Below, one piece after another: positions 51,833-60,964 of a stretch of DNA of 64,000 bases. A program made the translations under genes and the position numbers. This DNA is from a virus, in the IMG/VR virus record IMGVR_UViG_3300050120_000121, positions 1 through 64,000 of that record; one strand, 5' to 3'. How positions within the stretch are numbered: the first letter of the stretch is position 1; the number at the start of each line of letters is the position of its first letter. The notes beneath the pieces are model-generated. The model was not told the DNA's origin and did no database searches. It was given only the letters and a program-made list of their open reading frames with translations.

Positions 51833-53421
51833 TGGCAAGGACAAAAGCTTCATGCTGCCCAACTGGCTATACAACTCGATCGTACGACACGTCTGGAAAC
51901 AAGATTTGGAGCGCGAACTATTTCGGTGGTTCTTCGGCCGGCGCAGTAACCTGTCAAGCCGTAGATGCATCACGAGTCTATGTCGGAGGCTCCAGAATAA
52001 CCGCCAGTGGCACTTCATGGTCGGTCGTCTGCTTCGATATTGTGACTGGGCAATTTCTTTGGAGCCATGATCTCCTGAACGATCTCACTCCAACCGATCC
52101 GTCGCTCGGAATCCCGATTCAGATGCAGATCGACACATCAGGAAATCTTTCTTGCATGCTGTGGCCTGGAGCCTACAACTCGACAACCGCACAAAAACAG
52201 AACTTCGTTGTTCTCGACACGACGGGGGCCACGGTAGCGACCTATCAGTACACTCAACCAACCATCTCCGGGAAACCGATCTATTCCGTGGATTTCACGA
52301 TCAATGGACTCGGCGACTATCATATTGCTGGATCAGCTATCGGACTGACGGATTCCAACGGATTCGTAAACGATTTTCACATGCTGGACTGGGCCAGCGG
52401 GTTTGGCTCATCGCCGACAGACCATCACATCACAGACCTGTCAGGGAGCAACGCGACGGCATCCGGAATCATTGCCGCCTGCATGTTTCGACAAAGTTCA
52501 CACGACTATATCAGCGGGAAGCCACGCCTGGTGCCAGGATCATTCACCAATGGGTCCGCATCTCCACTCTTGTGGTCCGCTCCGTCAATGTGGGGTGGAC
52601 CATCCGGTAATGCAATCGCGACATCATTTTCCAGTTTCTCGCAAAACATTTTTCAGCGAACACTGACCTTGCCAGGCACGGCGATAACCGCGACAGGAAC
52701 GACACAGGGAACGGCCGCAGCACTGACTGCGAATACCGCATACAACATCACGCGATCAACCGGAAATCTTGGTGTCATCCTGCCGTCCGCAAGTGCCGGA
52801 GACCGTGTGTGTACAGCGGTCATGAGTCCGAATTCGTTCGGCACACCAGCGCAGAGAAACATTTACCCGCCGTCTGGCGGCTACCTGATCGCCTCGAACT
52901 TCACGCAGTTGGCTGTGAATACGCCGATCACATACAACGATGGAGACTATTTCGTCTGCATTGGCGGTCTCAACTGGATCCAAATGTTCGATGACGGCGG
53001 CATCATATCGGATCGGATTTCCGTGGACACGTCGGGTAACGTGTTTTCGATCACGCTGACTGACGGAGTCATCGGGAAGTACATTCCGTCTGGCGCGCTC
53101 ATGTGGCGAAAGGGCAAGTTCGCTGCCAACACGATTCAGGATGCTTCAGGCAATACGTATTCCATCGGCAAGCGCTCAGGGCCAACAGGTGCATCTGTGT
53201 GCGCTCGCGATTCCAACGGAGCGTGGCTATGGGGTCATTGGAACATGGGGTCGTGGCTTCTCCACGGAAGCGGTTCGACTGCCGATATGCCACGATCCTG
53301 TGTCGCAATCGAGCCAAGCGGATCAAACATTATCATCAGCGGTTGCGCCGATGAAACCGGATCAGGTGGCCCATGCAATTCGGTAAACGACCTGAACTTC
53401 GTGTCCGATCCGTGGCCGTGA
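51829..53421 (+). CDS. Beta-propeller-like protein, possible receptor-binding protein
   Basis: A 530-residue protein with repeated strand sets such as YDTSGNKIWSANYFGGSS, VVCFDIVTGQFLWSHD and VSVDTSGN-like ISVDTSGNVFSIT. These resemble PQQ- or WD-type propeller blades. The ATGA overlap fixes the start at 51829. Last gene of the plus-strand tail operon, the usual place for receptor-binding proteins. Confidence 0.55.
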   Translation: MMARTKASCCPTGYTTRSYDTSGNKIWSANYFGGSSAGAVTCQAVDASRVYVGGSRITASGTSWSVVCFDIVTGQFLWSHDLLNDLTPTDPSLGIPIQMQIDTSGNLSCMLWPGAYNSTTAQKQNFVVLDTTGATVATYQYTQPTISGKPIYSVDFTINGLGDYHIAGSAIGLTDSNGFVNDFHMLDWASGFGSSPTDHHITDLSGSNATASGIIAACMFRQSSHDYISGKPRLVPGSFTNGSASPLLWSAPSMWGGPSGNAIATSFSSFSQNIFQRTLTLPGTAITATGTTQGTAAALTANTAYNITRSTGNLGVILPSASAGDRVCTAVMSPNSFGTPAQRNIYPPSGGYLIASNFTQLAVNTPITYNDGDYFVCIGGLNWIQMFDDGGIISDRISVDTSGNVFSITLTDGVIGKYIPSGALMWRKGKFAANTIQDASGNTYSIGKRSGPTGASVCARDSNGAWLWGHWNMGSWLLHGSGSTADMPRSCVAIEPSGSNIIISGCADETGSGGPCNSVNDLNFVSDPWP

Positions 53422-53435
53422 GATCGTCGAAAAAA

Positions 53436-54686
53436 TCACTTACCGGCGACCTCTCCTGTCTCGGCGTACTTGAATGGATCTTGGTACGTCACGCCGCCCC
53501 TGATCGAGTCAGGGTTCACCGAATGCGTCGAGACGGCACCGGTTCGCGTAAATAGCGCGAGGATGGCCTTGTCCCCGCGTTCGTATCCATTCGCAGACGG
53601 ATCGCTCCAAACTCCGTATTCGGGACATGACGACGTAGGGTAACTCGACGGATTCGACCAATACTGCCGATCGCGATCCGCGTCTTTCTGATCTGCAATG
53701 TAAAACTCGATCAATCCCTTCTGCGCCGCTGGTCCCATGATGGCGCCTGATGGCGAAAACAGAATGTCCATCTGCGTGGAGTAATCAAATCCGCTCGGGT
53801 CTGTTGAGAGTGGCGAAAAGATTTTCCACGATGACGGCAGTTTTGATCCGCGATTGCTAGCGAGCGTCGCTGCATTGACCTGTTCGATTGTGTTGACGTA
53901 GGAGGCTGTTCCGGGGCTTCCGATGACTCCCGACGAACGGTCCAAATGAATGACAGAACCCTTTGGGAGTTGAATCATATCGGAACCCGGCAAAACACTG
54001 TTCGGCAGAATGAGTTGATATGTCATCGGTCCGCCGTTCATGAATGCGTTGATTTCTTGCGGATTGTTGTTCGTGGGCGGATTTGGATAGGCTGTCGTCA
54101 GTCGCAATCGCGGAGGATACGTTGGAGTCACGCCAGCAGCGGTTGCATTGGCCAGAAGATCAACAGTCACCGTATACCACAGTCCTGTCGGATCGTTCGG
54201 AATCTTGATCTTTGCTCCGTTGGTCAACAATCCTTCATTCATGAGGTCGACCCATGCGGTAGGGATTGCATCAGGATTCGCAGGATCACCGTCAAAACCT
54301 CGCACGATCCATGCCAGTGGATTTGCCACTCCACCGACCCATTCATCAGATATCCCATTGTTGTCAACATCAATCCGCTCCAGCCGAATCTGACCTTGTG
54401 TCCATGCCGGCGTCTGCTGAATATAAATCATGCTTGACACAGTTCGGCTTGTCTGACCGACAGTTGACGAATCCAGCAAGAATCGCAAACCTCGCGGGGC
54501 TCTGGCGTAAATCGCGCGATCACGCGCACCAGCAAGAGCCGACTGAAGCTGACGAGCCGCCCCGCGAACCTTGTCGTTATTGACCGACAGCTTCACGGCC
54601 GACATCGTGAGTGTCGCCAGGATGAGCATAATAACGACGACGATCAGCAGTTCGACCAGAGTGAATCCAACACGAGTTTTCCGCAC
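53436..54686 (-). CDS. Type II/IV pseudopilin (GspH-like)
   Basis: About 416 residues from a GTG at 54686 with GAGGAG upstream; an ATG at 54719 is possible. The N-terminus is a prepilin signal: basic residues, then G^FTLVELLIVVVIMLILATLTM with the expected E at +5 and a long hydrophobic helix. A ~35-residue polar helix and a large beta-rich domain follow. A mature part this long is typical of planctomycete pseudopilins. It lies in line with the minus-strand phage operon, so it is either a moron or a host gene. Confidence 0.8.
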   Translation of the reverse strand: MRKTRVGFTLVELLIVVVIMLILATLTMSAVKLSVNNDKVRGAARQLQSALAGARDRAIYARAPRGLRFLLDSSTVGQTSRTVSSMIYIQQTPAWTQGQIRLERIDVDNNGISDEWVGGVANPLAWIVRGFDGDPANPDAIPTAWVDLMNEGLLTNGAKIKIPNDPTGLWYTVTVDLLANATAAGVTPTYPPRLRLTTAYPNPPTNNNPQEINAFMNGGPMTYQLILPNSVLPGSDMIQLPKGSVIHLDRSSGVIGSPGTASYVNTIEQVNAATLASNRGSKLPSSWKIFSPLSTDPSGFDYSTQMDILFSPSGAIMGPAAQKGLIEFYIADQKDADRDRQYWSNPSSYPTSSCPEYGVWSDPSANGYERGDKAILALFTRTGAVSTHSVNPDSIRGGVTYQDPFKYAETGEVAGK

Positions 54687-54773
54687 GATTTGTCTCCTCG
54701 AAAGTGAATGTTTGAACACGAAACATTCTACACAACGGAAAACAGCGGCAACCGGATCAAATTTGCTCCAAAA

Positions 54774-55013
54774 TCACGTCAGATCGACGTTGTACGCTTC
54801 GGACATCAGTTTGACTGACTCGGCAGTCCAGTCGTCATTCGCGTCAATTTGCAGATCGACAGGCTGAACTTTGCATCGTTTCGAATAGCGAGCCTTGCGG
54901 ACAAACGGAATCCAGCTTCGAGCGGCGTTCAACTGTCGCCAAACTCGACCAACGCGAATCCATTGACCGTTCTCAAATGAGAGGATCAGGTAGACGGTGA
55001 TTGTGCGAATCAC
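54774..55013 (-). CDS. Small protein of unknown function
   Basis: About 79 residues from a GTG that overlaps the previous stop as GTGA; the ATG at 55022 adds three codons. Arg/Trp-rich centre. Last gene of the minus-strand run, 87 bases before the pseudopilin. Confidence 0.45.
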   Translation of the reverse strand: MIRTITVYLILSFENGQWIRVGRVWRQLNAARSWIPFVRKARYSKRCKVQPVDLQIDANDDWTAESVKLMSEAYNVDLT

Positions 55014-55246
55014 TGGTAACATTTCCAGAATCGGCCGAGGTGAAACGAACCATTCAATATCGACACGGGATTACTCGTCGAGTATTCCGCGATTCGGATC
55101 AACGTTTGGTCGACGATTTCCACGACGAGATATGGATATCCGGGTGATAGAAGATGACCCATGTCGATGTCACATTCATGGAAGTTGAAGCAAACGATCT
55201 CATCGCCGATCGAAATTCCGGTTTCGTCGATCAATTCAAGCATCAT
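55010..55246 (-). CDS. Small beta-rich protein
   Basis: About 78 residues from the ATG at 55246 that overlaps the previous stop. Begins MLELIDETGISIGDEIVCF, resembling a small barrel fold. No family recognised. Confidence 0.45.
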   Translation of the reverse strand: MMLELIDETGISIGDEIVCFNFHECDIDMGHLLSPGYPYLVVEIVDQTLIRIAEYSTSNPVSILNGSFHLGRFWKCYQ

Positions 55247-55560
55247 TTCGGCTCCAATGTTTTCGGCGGAACTGCGTCGGGGATTCGCTGCCAGAGACAA
55301 TCCATCTGATCAACTCGTTTCTGGTAGAAGTCGCTCAATTTTTCGGACAGTCGCCCCCCATCGAACGGATTGAATTCCAGCCGAACAATCGTCGTTGTGC
55401 CCAAATGAAGCCGATACCACCACCCCGAACCGTCCGGCCGATCCAACCACGGCGCAGGCTGCTGGATGTCGGCATAGCGGACCCATTCGCCGTGCTCCCG
55501 TTCAACCAAGTCCTGCCAGCCGATGCTCACGACTTCAAGATCGTATTTCTGAATCGTCAT
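55243..55560 (-). CDS. Small phage-type protein
   Basis: A 105-residue protein with AGGGAAA before its ATG. Contains WVRYADIQQPAPWLDRPDGSGWWYR, a tryptophan-rich segment. Unknown function. Confidence 0.45.
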   Translation of the reverse strand: MTIQKYDLEVVSIGWQDLVEREHGEWVRYADIQQPAPWLDRPDGSGWWYRLHLGTTTIVRLEFNPFDGGRLSEKLSDFYQKRVDQMDCLWQRIPDAVPPKTLEPK

Positions 55561-55569
55561 TGTGTTTCC

Positions 55570-55842
55570 CTATTCAATATGCCCACAGTGCGGACAGGTC
55601 ACGCCTGCGTTACCGGCACAATCTCGGTTAGCCTCATCGTCCCACGGTTCTCGTTCGGAAAGCTGCTTCTCCAGCTCCGCAATCCGCTCGCGTAGTGGAG
55701 CTGTCGAGAATTCAACAACAACACTGGCCGCGTCTTCATAGGCTTTCTGAACGGAACGCTTCAGTCCGTGCCAACCGATCTTCGGCAGCCCGCTGTACCC
55801 TTCATAAAGAATTTGACCCGCTGACTTCTCTTCGCTGCTCAT
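55570..55842 (-). CDS. Small protein with coiled coil and Cys motif
   Basis: A 90-residue protein with a helix (APLRERIAELEKQLSE) and a C-terminal CPHCGH. ATGA start overlap with the preceding gene. Possibly metal-binding. Confidence 0.45.
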   Translation of the reverse strand: MSSEEKSAGQILYEGYSGLPKIGWHGLKRSVQKAYEDAASVVVEFSTAPLRERIAELEKQLSEREPWDDEANRDCAGNAGVTCPHCGHIE

Positions 55843-56027
55843 TGGCTGGACTTTCCAAAGTTGATGGCATCGACATACATCTTATTGTCACGCACCTTGT
55901 AGAACGCTTCGAGACGAATTGCCGCCATTTGCCAGTTCAGGATTTTCGGAGTCCAGTTACCATCAGGATCTTCGCCTCTCAGTTCGCACAGCTTTCGTGC
56001 GGCAACTTCAATCTGCTGGTCGGTCAT
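55839..56027 (-). CDS. Small helical protein
   Basis: About 62 residues from the ATG at 56027, overlapping the previous stop as ATGA. QQIEVAARKLCELRGEDPD is followed by WQMAAIRLEAF. This arrangement resembles small phage proteins of unknown function. Confidence 0.45.
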   Translation of the reverse strand: MTDQQIEVAARKLCELRGEDPDGNWTPKILNWQMAAIRLEAFYKVRDNKMYVDAINFGKSSQ

Positions 56028-56191
56028 TCTGAATCCCTGCAAAACGGCTTAATCGCAATCAATCCGAGAAAGAACACGCCATAGAGGATTGGATTTGATG
56101 TCGGCACAATTGAGTATTTCGCGGCGATCCGATCCATCAGGAACATCAGCAATCCGATCGCAGCAAGATAGGAGCAAATCCAGTCTCTCAT
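56024..56191 (-). CDS. Very small membrane protein
   Basis: A 55-residue protein with two hydrophobic segments (SYLAAIGLLMFLM and ILYGVFFLGLIAI). ATGA overlaps at both ends support it as a real gene in the operon. Confidence 0.5.
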   Translation of the reverse strand: MRDWICSYLAAIGLLMFLMDRIAAKYSIVPTSNPILYGVFFLGLIAIKPFCRDSE

Positions 56192-56454
56192 TTCACTTTC
56201 TCCAGATATTGCGACAGGGTTTGATTCCAGTGGGACTGACAGGCGGCTTTGGCAGAGTCTGCATTGTCGTGAGTTCTCCCATCAACAACGATATCTGACT
56301 CCTGATTGTCCGCATGAATTGCTTGGCATGTGATGCCAGTTGTTGTTCGGTTAATATCGACACGATACACGCCGTTGATGACTTCACAACGCCAATATTC
56401 AGGATACGGCAGTTCCCATTGCAGCGGAGCAATGCGATAGAGCGATTCGGTCAT
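56188..56454 (-). CDS. Small protein of unknown function
   Basis: An 88-residue protein with overlaps at both ends. Opens TESLYRIAPLQWELPYPEYW. Beta-rich first half, helical end (ADSAKAACQSHWNQ). No family recognised, although the end resembles small phage modules that cap with QxHW. Confidence 0.45.
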   Translation of the reverse strand: MTESLYRIAPLQWELPYPEYWRCEVINGVYRVDINRTTTGITCQAIHADNQESDIVVDGRTHDNADSAKAACQSHWNQTLSQYLEKVK

Positions 56455-56657
56455 TCGACAATCTCCAAGTCAAATTCGCACATCATAACAGTCGAGCCAT
56501 CGACCAATTTAACTTCGACATAGAATTTGCCGAACAGAGACTGAGAGTATGAAAGCACAACGTCACCAATGGTTCCCTCGCGAATGAGAAAATTGTCGGT
56601 CCCGATGCGACTGTCTCGAATCACGCGAACCATCGAATGTTTTGGAATTCGGCTCAT
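56451..56657 (-). CDS. Small SH3-like protein
   Basis: About 68 residues from the ATG at 56657, preceded by AAAGGA. KHSMVRVIRDSRIGTDNFL and EGTIGDVVLSY are strands of an apparent SH3-like barrel. Unknown partner. Confidence 0.45.
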   Translation of the reverse strand: MSRIPKHSMVRVIRDSRIGTDNFLIREGTIGDVVLSYSQSLFGKFYVEVKLVDGSTVMMCEFDLEIVE

Positions 56658-56675
56658 CAAAGCGTCCTTTCGATC

Positions 56676-56891
56676 TTATGGCGAATCAGGGGTTTGGGGA
56701 TCGTCAAGATCGACCGTTTCAGTTCGATTGACGAGTCTTTCAACGGCCGGATTTGACAAAAGAAACTTCTCGCCGGACTTGAGCGTCAGCCATGAATCAA
56801 CGATCGACAAAATGGCATCAGGATGAAAATAGATCGGCCTGCAACCGGAATGTCGAGTGCGGAACAAGATCGACTTTGAAGGCGGTTTCAT
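56676..56891 (-). CDS. Small protein of unknown function
   Basis: About 71 residues, the start sharing a base with the previous stop (TGATG). Basic N-terminus, acidic disordered C-terminus. No motif recognised. Confidence 0.4.
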   Translation of the reverse strand: MKPPSKSILFRTRHSGCRPIYFHPDAILSIVDSWLTLKSGEKFLLSNPAVERLVNRTETVDLDDPQTPDSP

Positions 56892-57112
56892 CAAGATTCC
56901 TTTCGAACTGGTGGCGAAACAAGCAAGTGAGGCATCTTTTCGACAATGTCATCGACTCGCAAAAATCCTTCCAGTCCATCAACCTGAAACAGCCCGAAAT
57001 AGGCATCGAGCCATGTGCATTTCTTGGGACCGGATGGAAATATCGCCGTGAACGTCGAAAAATCAAATCCTTCAGTCTTCGCCAATTGTTGGCAGTCATA
57101 AAGAGAAATCAT
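56891..57112 (-). CDS. Small protein of unknown function
   Basis: About 73 residues from the ATG at 57112. Contains SGPKKCTWLDAYFGLFQVDG. No family recognised; position in the overlapping run supports it. Confidence 0.4.
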   Translation of the reverse strand: MISLYDCQQLAKTEGFDFSTFTAIFPSGPKKCTWLDAYFGLFQVDGLEGFLRVDDIVEKMPHLLVSPPVRKES

Positions 57113-57157
57113 CAAAGCATCTCCCGAAAATCAGAATCAATCTCGCACACATCCACA

Positions 57158-57556
57158 TCAAATGCCGTCAGGTCCATCTGGAAGCGGTTGCCATAGTGTC
57201 GGCAAATCGCCTGTCAGATCGTCGCCAGTATTATCGAACCAGTGTCCGTCAGTTCCGCAATCACCGTCTTCATCAGCATCGAAGATCCATTGTGCTGTGA
57301 AAACTCCAGCATCCGCTCGCCAAACAATGATTTGCGTGCCATCTCTCGGGGCTGAATCAAACGACCGCCAACGGTGAACTTCCCACGGAGAAACGCGATT
57401 GAAACATCCCATGAGATCGTCTGTGGCAACTCCACAATCAGGACAACCCCAAACGTCATGCTCTTTCGGCGAAACTCGTGCAGGAGTGTTGCAGCGTTTG
57501 CAGAAGTAAAGCGGAATCACTTCCCATGAATCAATGAAGGCACATTTGGTAGGCAT
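57158..57556 (-). CDS. Zinc-ribbon plus DUF551-like protein
   Basis: About 132 residues from the ATG at 57556. A CKRC...CPDC ribbon lies in the N-terminal third. The C-terminal half, FDSAPRDGTQIIVW to LWQPLPDGP, resembles DUF551, a short domain frequent in phages where W and PLP residues are conserved. Function unknown. Confidence 0.6.
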   Translation of the reverse strand: MPTKCAFIDSWEVIPLYFCKRCNTPARVSPKEHDVWGCPDCGVATDDLMGCFNRVSPWEVHRWRSFDSAPRDGTQIIVWRADAGVFTAQWIFDADEDGDCGTDGHWFDNTGDDLTGDLPTLWQPLPDGPDGI

Positions 57557-57611
57557 TTTTCGGTTTGCTTTGAATCGACTCCGCGTCAAACGTCAATCAG
57601 CTAGTTTCGGT

Positions 57612-57848
57612 TCACGAGTTTTCTGGAATAACGAAGAATGGAAACTCAATTCGCGACTGTACGGTTTCGTTTGTTGGATCGACGATCCGAACTTCCTTTT
57701 TCTCTCCCTGAGTCGTGCAATAGATTCTCAGAAGCGTAACGGCATATCGAAACACGTCGCAGGTTTTCAGTCCGGTGATGGATTTGAGGCGTTCCAGTTC
57801 AGCGGCAGATTGTTCGTTTAGGTCGATTGTCACTCGCTTGGATGGCAT
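57612..57848 (-). CDS. Ribbon-helix-helix (CopG-like) regulator
   Basis: About 78 residues, AAGGAA before the ATG at 57848. KRVTIDLNEQSAAELERLKS then TCDVFRYAVTLLRIY is the strand-helix-helix of MetJ/Arc/CopG proteins. First small gene of the minus-strand operon and probably its regulator. Confidence 0.65.
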   Translation of the reverse strand: MPSKRVTIDLNEQSAAELERLKSITGLKTCDVFRYAVTLLRIYCTTQGEKKEVRIVDPTNETVQSRIEFPFFVIPENS

Positions 57849-57868
57849 CAATGATATTCCTTGTTTCG

Positions 57869-58543
57869 TCAGAATTTTCGGCCGTGCTCTTCCTCATGGC
57901 AAGACTTGCACATAATCTCCAAGTCGGTTTTTACGTTCTCTTTTCCGAGTCGTTCATACGTCAGGTGATGGCATTGCAGTTTCTTGAATCCGCCGCATCT
58001 GTTGCATTGTTTTCCGTGAATCCCAAACGCTTCGAGTCGCTTAATCTTCCATCTATCGGATCTCATGTATGCAATGTAAAACGGAGAAAAATTCGGTGTC
58101 GGTTGACTCGTTTTTCCGCCAGCACGTTGCTTCGAGCCGTTGCATTGTCGGTCCCGCTTCGCTTGCCTCCGCTGAAAACGATCTTGGATTTTGCATCCCC
58201 ACAGCAGCAATTTCTCTCCCGAAAGACCCTTCGGCGGTTTGTATTTCTGTCCGTCAATTACGACAAAATCAGGAGTTCCAATTTCTGGTATGCATAGGCG
58301 AGACTTTCGAAATGCGAGCTTGTCCTGTTGTTTCTGAATCTTCCTTTGCTGTTTTCGAGAGACAAAGGCTGGCTCTGGAGGCAGGAGTATCGGGGATTGC
58401 TCCGCTCGTTTAAATCGAGCATTATTCGCGGCAATCTTTTCCGCTGAGAAGTGCTTGACGATGGAGTATGGTTCCAATCGCCTTGAACGAATGGCACTAG
58501 GATAAGGAAATTCCTCCCCCCTCGCCAATCCCGCGGCCGACAT
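57869..58543 (-). CDS. HNH endonuclease
   Basis: A 224-residue protein. The C-terminal 70 residues hold the HNH core: CNRCGG, LQCHHLTYERLGKE and LEIMCKSCHEEEH. The N-terminal 140 residues are basic and disordered. A GGGGGGAGGAA ribosome-like site lies inside the annotated 5' end, so the true start may be downstream. The base composition changes just at this 5' end (58.5 kb). Confidence 0.7.
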   Translation of the reverse strand: MSAAGLARGEEFPYPSAIRSRRLEPYSIVKHFSAEKIAANNARFKRAEQSPILLPPEPAFVSRKQQRKIQKQQDKLAFRKSRLCIPEIGTPDFVVIDGQKYKPPKGLSGEKLLLWGCKIQDRFQRRQAKRDRQCNGSKQRAGGKTSQPTPNFSPFYIAYMRSDRWKIKRLEAFGIHGKQCNRCGGFKKLQCHHLTYERLGKENVKTDLEIMCKSCHEEEHGRKF

Positions 58544-58640
58544 TCCTGCCCGCGGATCGACCCCCTACTCTTCAGCCTCACTCCCAATTGGTGGCGAACG
58601 TGAAATCCGCGGGATACGATCAAATGGAACGTCTCAAACG

Positions 58641-60389
58641 ATGAGCCACCATTCTCGTTCCATCGGATGCCTGATGCCCACCCATCTCGTCAACCTCGAT
58701 GCGCTCGTGCAACGCCAGGATTTTCGACACGGTTCGGACGAACCACCGCAACGCAACCGATTGAGCAGCGAAATCAAAATCGGGGAACTGGAAAGCAATT
58801 TCTTCCATCTTCTCAAAAAGCCGGATTTCCAACGAACGACGAACAACTGGTCATCCAATCGGATCATGGAATTCGTCAAGAGTTTCGTTGATGGAGATTT
58901 GATCCCATCCATCATCATGTGGTGGTCGCAAGACACAGGAACTGCATTCGTCATCGACGGGGCGCACCGGATGAGTGCTCTCGCGGCATGGGTTCATGAT
59001 GATTACGGAGACGGGGCCATTTCGCGAGCGTTCTGGAAATCGAACATTCCCGCGGCTCAGAAGAAACTCGCCGAAGCAACGAAGTTGCTGATTGATCGGG
59101 AGATCGGGCAGTATCAGAAGCTGAAGCGTCTTGTTCAGGATAATCCCGCGGGAAGCGACCCTGTCATGCTGGCACGGGCTAAGAATATGGCGACATTCAA
59201 GATCGACCTGCAATGGGTCGAAGGGAGCGCGGAAACCGCGGAGCGATCTTTCTTCCGAATCAATTGCAGTGCCAGCATCATCGACCGCACCGAACTGGAA
59301 ATCATCAAGTCACGTCGGAAGCCAAATGCGATTGCGACCCGAGCATTAATGAATGCAGGCACGGGACACCGCTATTGGTCAGGATTCTCCGATGAAGTTG
59401 GCGACGAGATTGAAAAACTGTCGAAGGAAATCGCGGTCAGCCTGTTCCAGCCGATCTTGGAAACGCCCGTAAAGACAATGGATTTGCCCATCGCGGGACA
59501 AGGGTATTCATCGAGTGCGTTCCAAGTCGTTTTCGATCTGGTGAATCAAGTCAATGGGGTCGCATCGTCGAAGCGAGCCCCGCGGATGCCGAAGGAAAGG
59601 AAAGTCGATCATTCAGTCGTTGCAGAGGATTCGGAGGAAGACGAAGTTCCCGCGGATGAGATCGCCGCGGACAATAGTCTTCCCGACGACAAGGACGGCA
59701 AGCAAACAATCGCCTATCTGAATGCCGTCAAGCGTGCCGCCCTATTGGTGTCGGGAAGCAAGGGTGGATCTCTCGGGCTTCATCCGGTGGTATATTACTA
59801 CGGAAAGACTGGGCGATTCCAATCATCCGCATTGCTGTCGACGATCAAGTTTGTGGAGGAACTGAAAAAGGAAAACCGCCTCGCTGAATTTACGCAGCAT
59901 CGCAATGATTTCGAGGAATACCTCGTTCATCACCGCCATTTCGTGAACAGTCTCGTTCACACGTATGGAAGCCGATACCGGTCGGTCGACGCATTGGTGA
60001 CGATGTACCGAATCATTCTCGCCCAAGTGATGGAAGGAAACGTGGATCACGACAAGATCACGCAAAAGCTGATCGGCGATTCGGCGCTGAGTTCATTAAG
60101 AGCGGCCATCGTTCCGAAGAAATCCCGCGGGAACAAGGAAAGTTCAAAACTCTCCGCCGCGGATCGGAGTGCCGCATTTCTCGCGACGGCAATCAATGGT
60201 GCCCCGCGGTGTTCAATTTGCAAAGCACGACTGCATTTGAGGGGTGTCAGCATCGACCACGAAAAGCGCAGGCAAGACGGCGGCACGAACGATGTCAGCA
60301 ATTTGAATCCGACGCATGCCTACTGCAATTCTGGATTCAAGGAAAAGAAACACCGCGAAACGAAGAAAAAAGCCGCGGACAAGTCGTAA
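58641..60389 (+). CDS. DUF262-HNH (GmrSD-like) protein
   Basis: A 582-residue protein (start 58641 or 58674). The N-terminal DUF262 part has KPDFQRTTNNWSSNRIMEFV and VIDGAHRMSALAAW, corresponding to the PxxQR and DGxxR motifs of the ParB-like fold. The middle is helical with an acidic linker (EDSEEDEVPADE). The C-terminus has the HNH zinc nuclease CSICKARL...SIDHEKRRQDGG...PTHAYCN. Relatives include GmrSD-type restriction proteins and other defence nucleases. The gene has about ten CCGCGG sites, unlike the phage genes. Confidence 0.75.
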   Translation: MSHHSRSIGCLMPTHLVNLDALVQRQDFRHGSDEPPQRNRLSSEIKIGELESNFFHLLKKPDFQRTTNNWSSNRIMEFVKSFVDGDLIPSIIMWWSQDTGTAFVIDGAHRMSALAAWVHDDYGDGAISRAFWKSNIPAAQKKLAEATKLLIDREIGQYQKLKRLVQDNPAGSDPVMLARAKNMATFKIDLQWVEGSAETAERSFFRINCSASIIDRTELEIIKSRRKPNAIATRALMNAGTGHRYWSGFSDEVGDEIEKLSKEIAVSLFQPILETPVKTMDLPIAGQGYSSSAFQVVFDLVNQVNGVASSKRAPRMPKERKVDHSVVAEDSEEDEVPADEIAADNSLPDDKDGKQTIAYLNAVKRAALLVSGSKGGSLGLHPVVYYYGKTGRFQSSALLSTIKFVEELKKENRLAEFTQHRNDFEEYLVHHRHFVNSLVHTYGSRYRSVDALVTMYRIILAQVMEGNVDHDKITQKLIGDSALSSLRAAIVPKKSRGNKESSKLSAADRSAAFLATAINGAPRCSICKARLHLRGVSIDHEKRRQDGGTNDVSNLNPTHAYCNSGFKEKKHRETKKKAADKS

Positions 60390-60415
60390 TGGCTTTATCT
60401 ATAAACAGTACCCGT

Positions 60416-60889
60416 TCAACACGTCCTGCGGCAATTCTGTTTCGGCATCCCATCAGTCTCCAATTTACAAACAGGCTTTCCAGCAGACGGCGGAGCATCC
60501 TTCGCCATCTTGAGTATCTTTTCGACTTCCTTCCGCTCTATGTCGCTCAGATCATTGACAAGGAATCTCGGTGCGGGATGCGTGTAGAATCGTTTGGCGA
60601 GAACTGGAGCCAAATGTCGGAAGTCCTGTCCCTCAGAGTCCCAAAGAATAAAGCGATCGAACATCACGACAGGGCCACAAATTCCGACATTCTTTACGTG
60701 TGGACCGATTCCAATCCAAGTCAATTTGTTTGCAATTCCCGTCAGAACCGGTTCTCGACTATCTCCTCCGATTCCAATTACTGCTTCAAAAAGAATGCTG
60801 CGCACTTGTCCCATGCAATCACGCAGACCGAAGCGCCCCTGTTTGTCTGGGTCGCCGGTGTGTGTTCGCTTATAGATGAGCGTTCGCAT
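60416..60889 (-). CDS. Conserved-looking protein, RTLIYKRTHTGDPD type
   Basis: About 157 residues from the in-frame ATG at 60889 (the longer frame to 61012 crosses a terminator). It opens RTLIYKRTHTGDPDKQGRFG, then DCMGQVR and AVIGIGG, then KLTWIGIGPH. The pattern looks like a conserved domain, possibly one of the nucleotide-modification-associated families, but I cannot confirm which. It converges on the DUF262-HNH gene 26 bases away. Confidence 0.5.
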   Translation of the reverse strand: MRTLIYKRTHTGDPDKQGRFGLRDCMGQVRSILFEAVIGIGGDSREPVLTGIANKLTWIGIGPHVKNVGICGPVVMFDRFILWDSEGQDFRHLAPVLAKRFYTHPAPRFLVNDLSDIERKEVEKILKMAKDAPPSAGKPVCKLETDGMPKQNCRRTC

Positions 60890-60923
60890 TCGTTCCGCCT
60901 TTATTCGCCGACAATTTAACACG

Positions 60924-60944
60924 GCGAAACGCGCCACGTTTCGC
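60924..60944 (-). promoter_or_regulatory. Inverted repeat upstream of 60889 gene
   Basis: GCGAAACG-CGCCA-CGTTTCGC, a perfect 8-bp inverted repeat 35 bases before the minus-strand start. A possible operator. Confidence 0.4.
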
Positions 60945-60964
60945 GGCATGCGGATTCTACCAGA

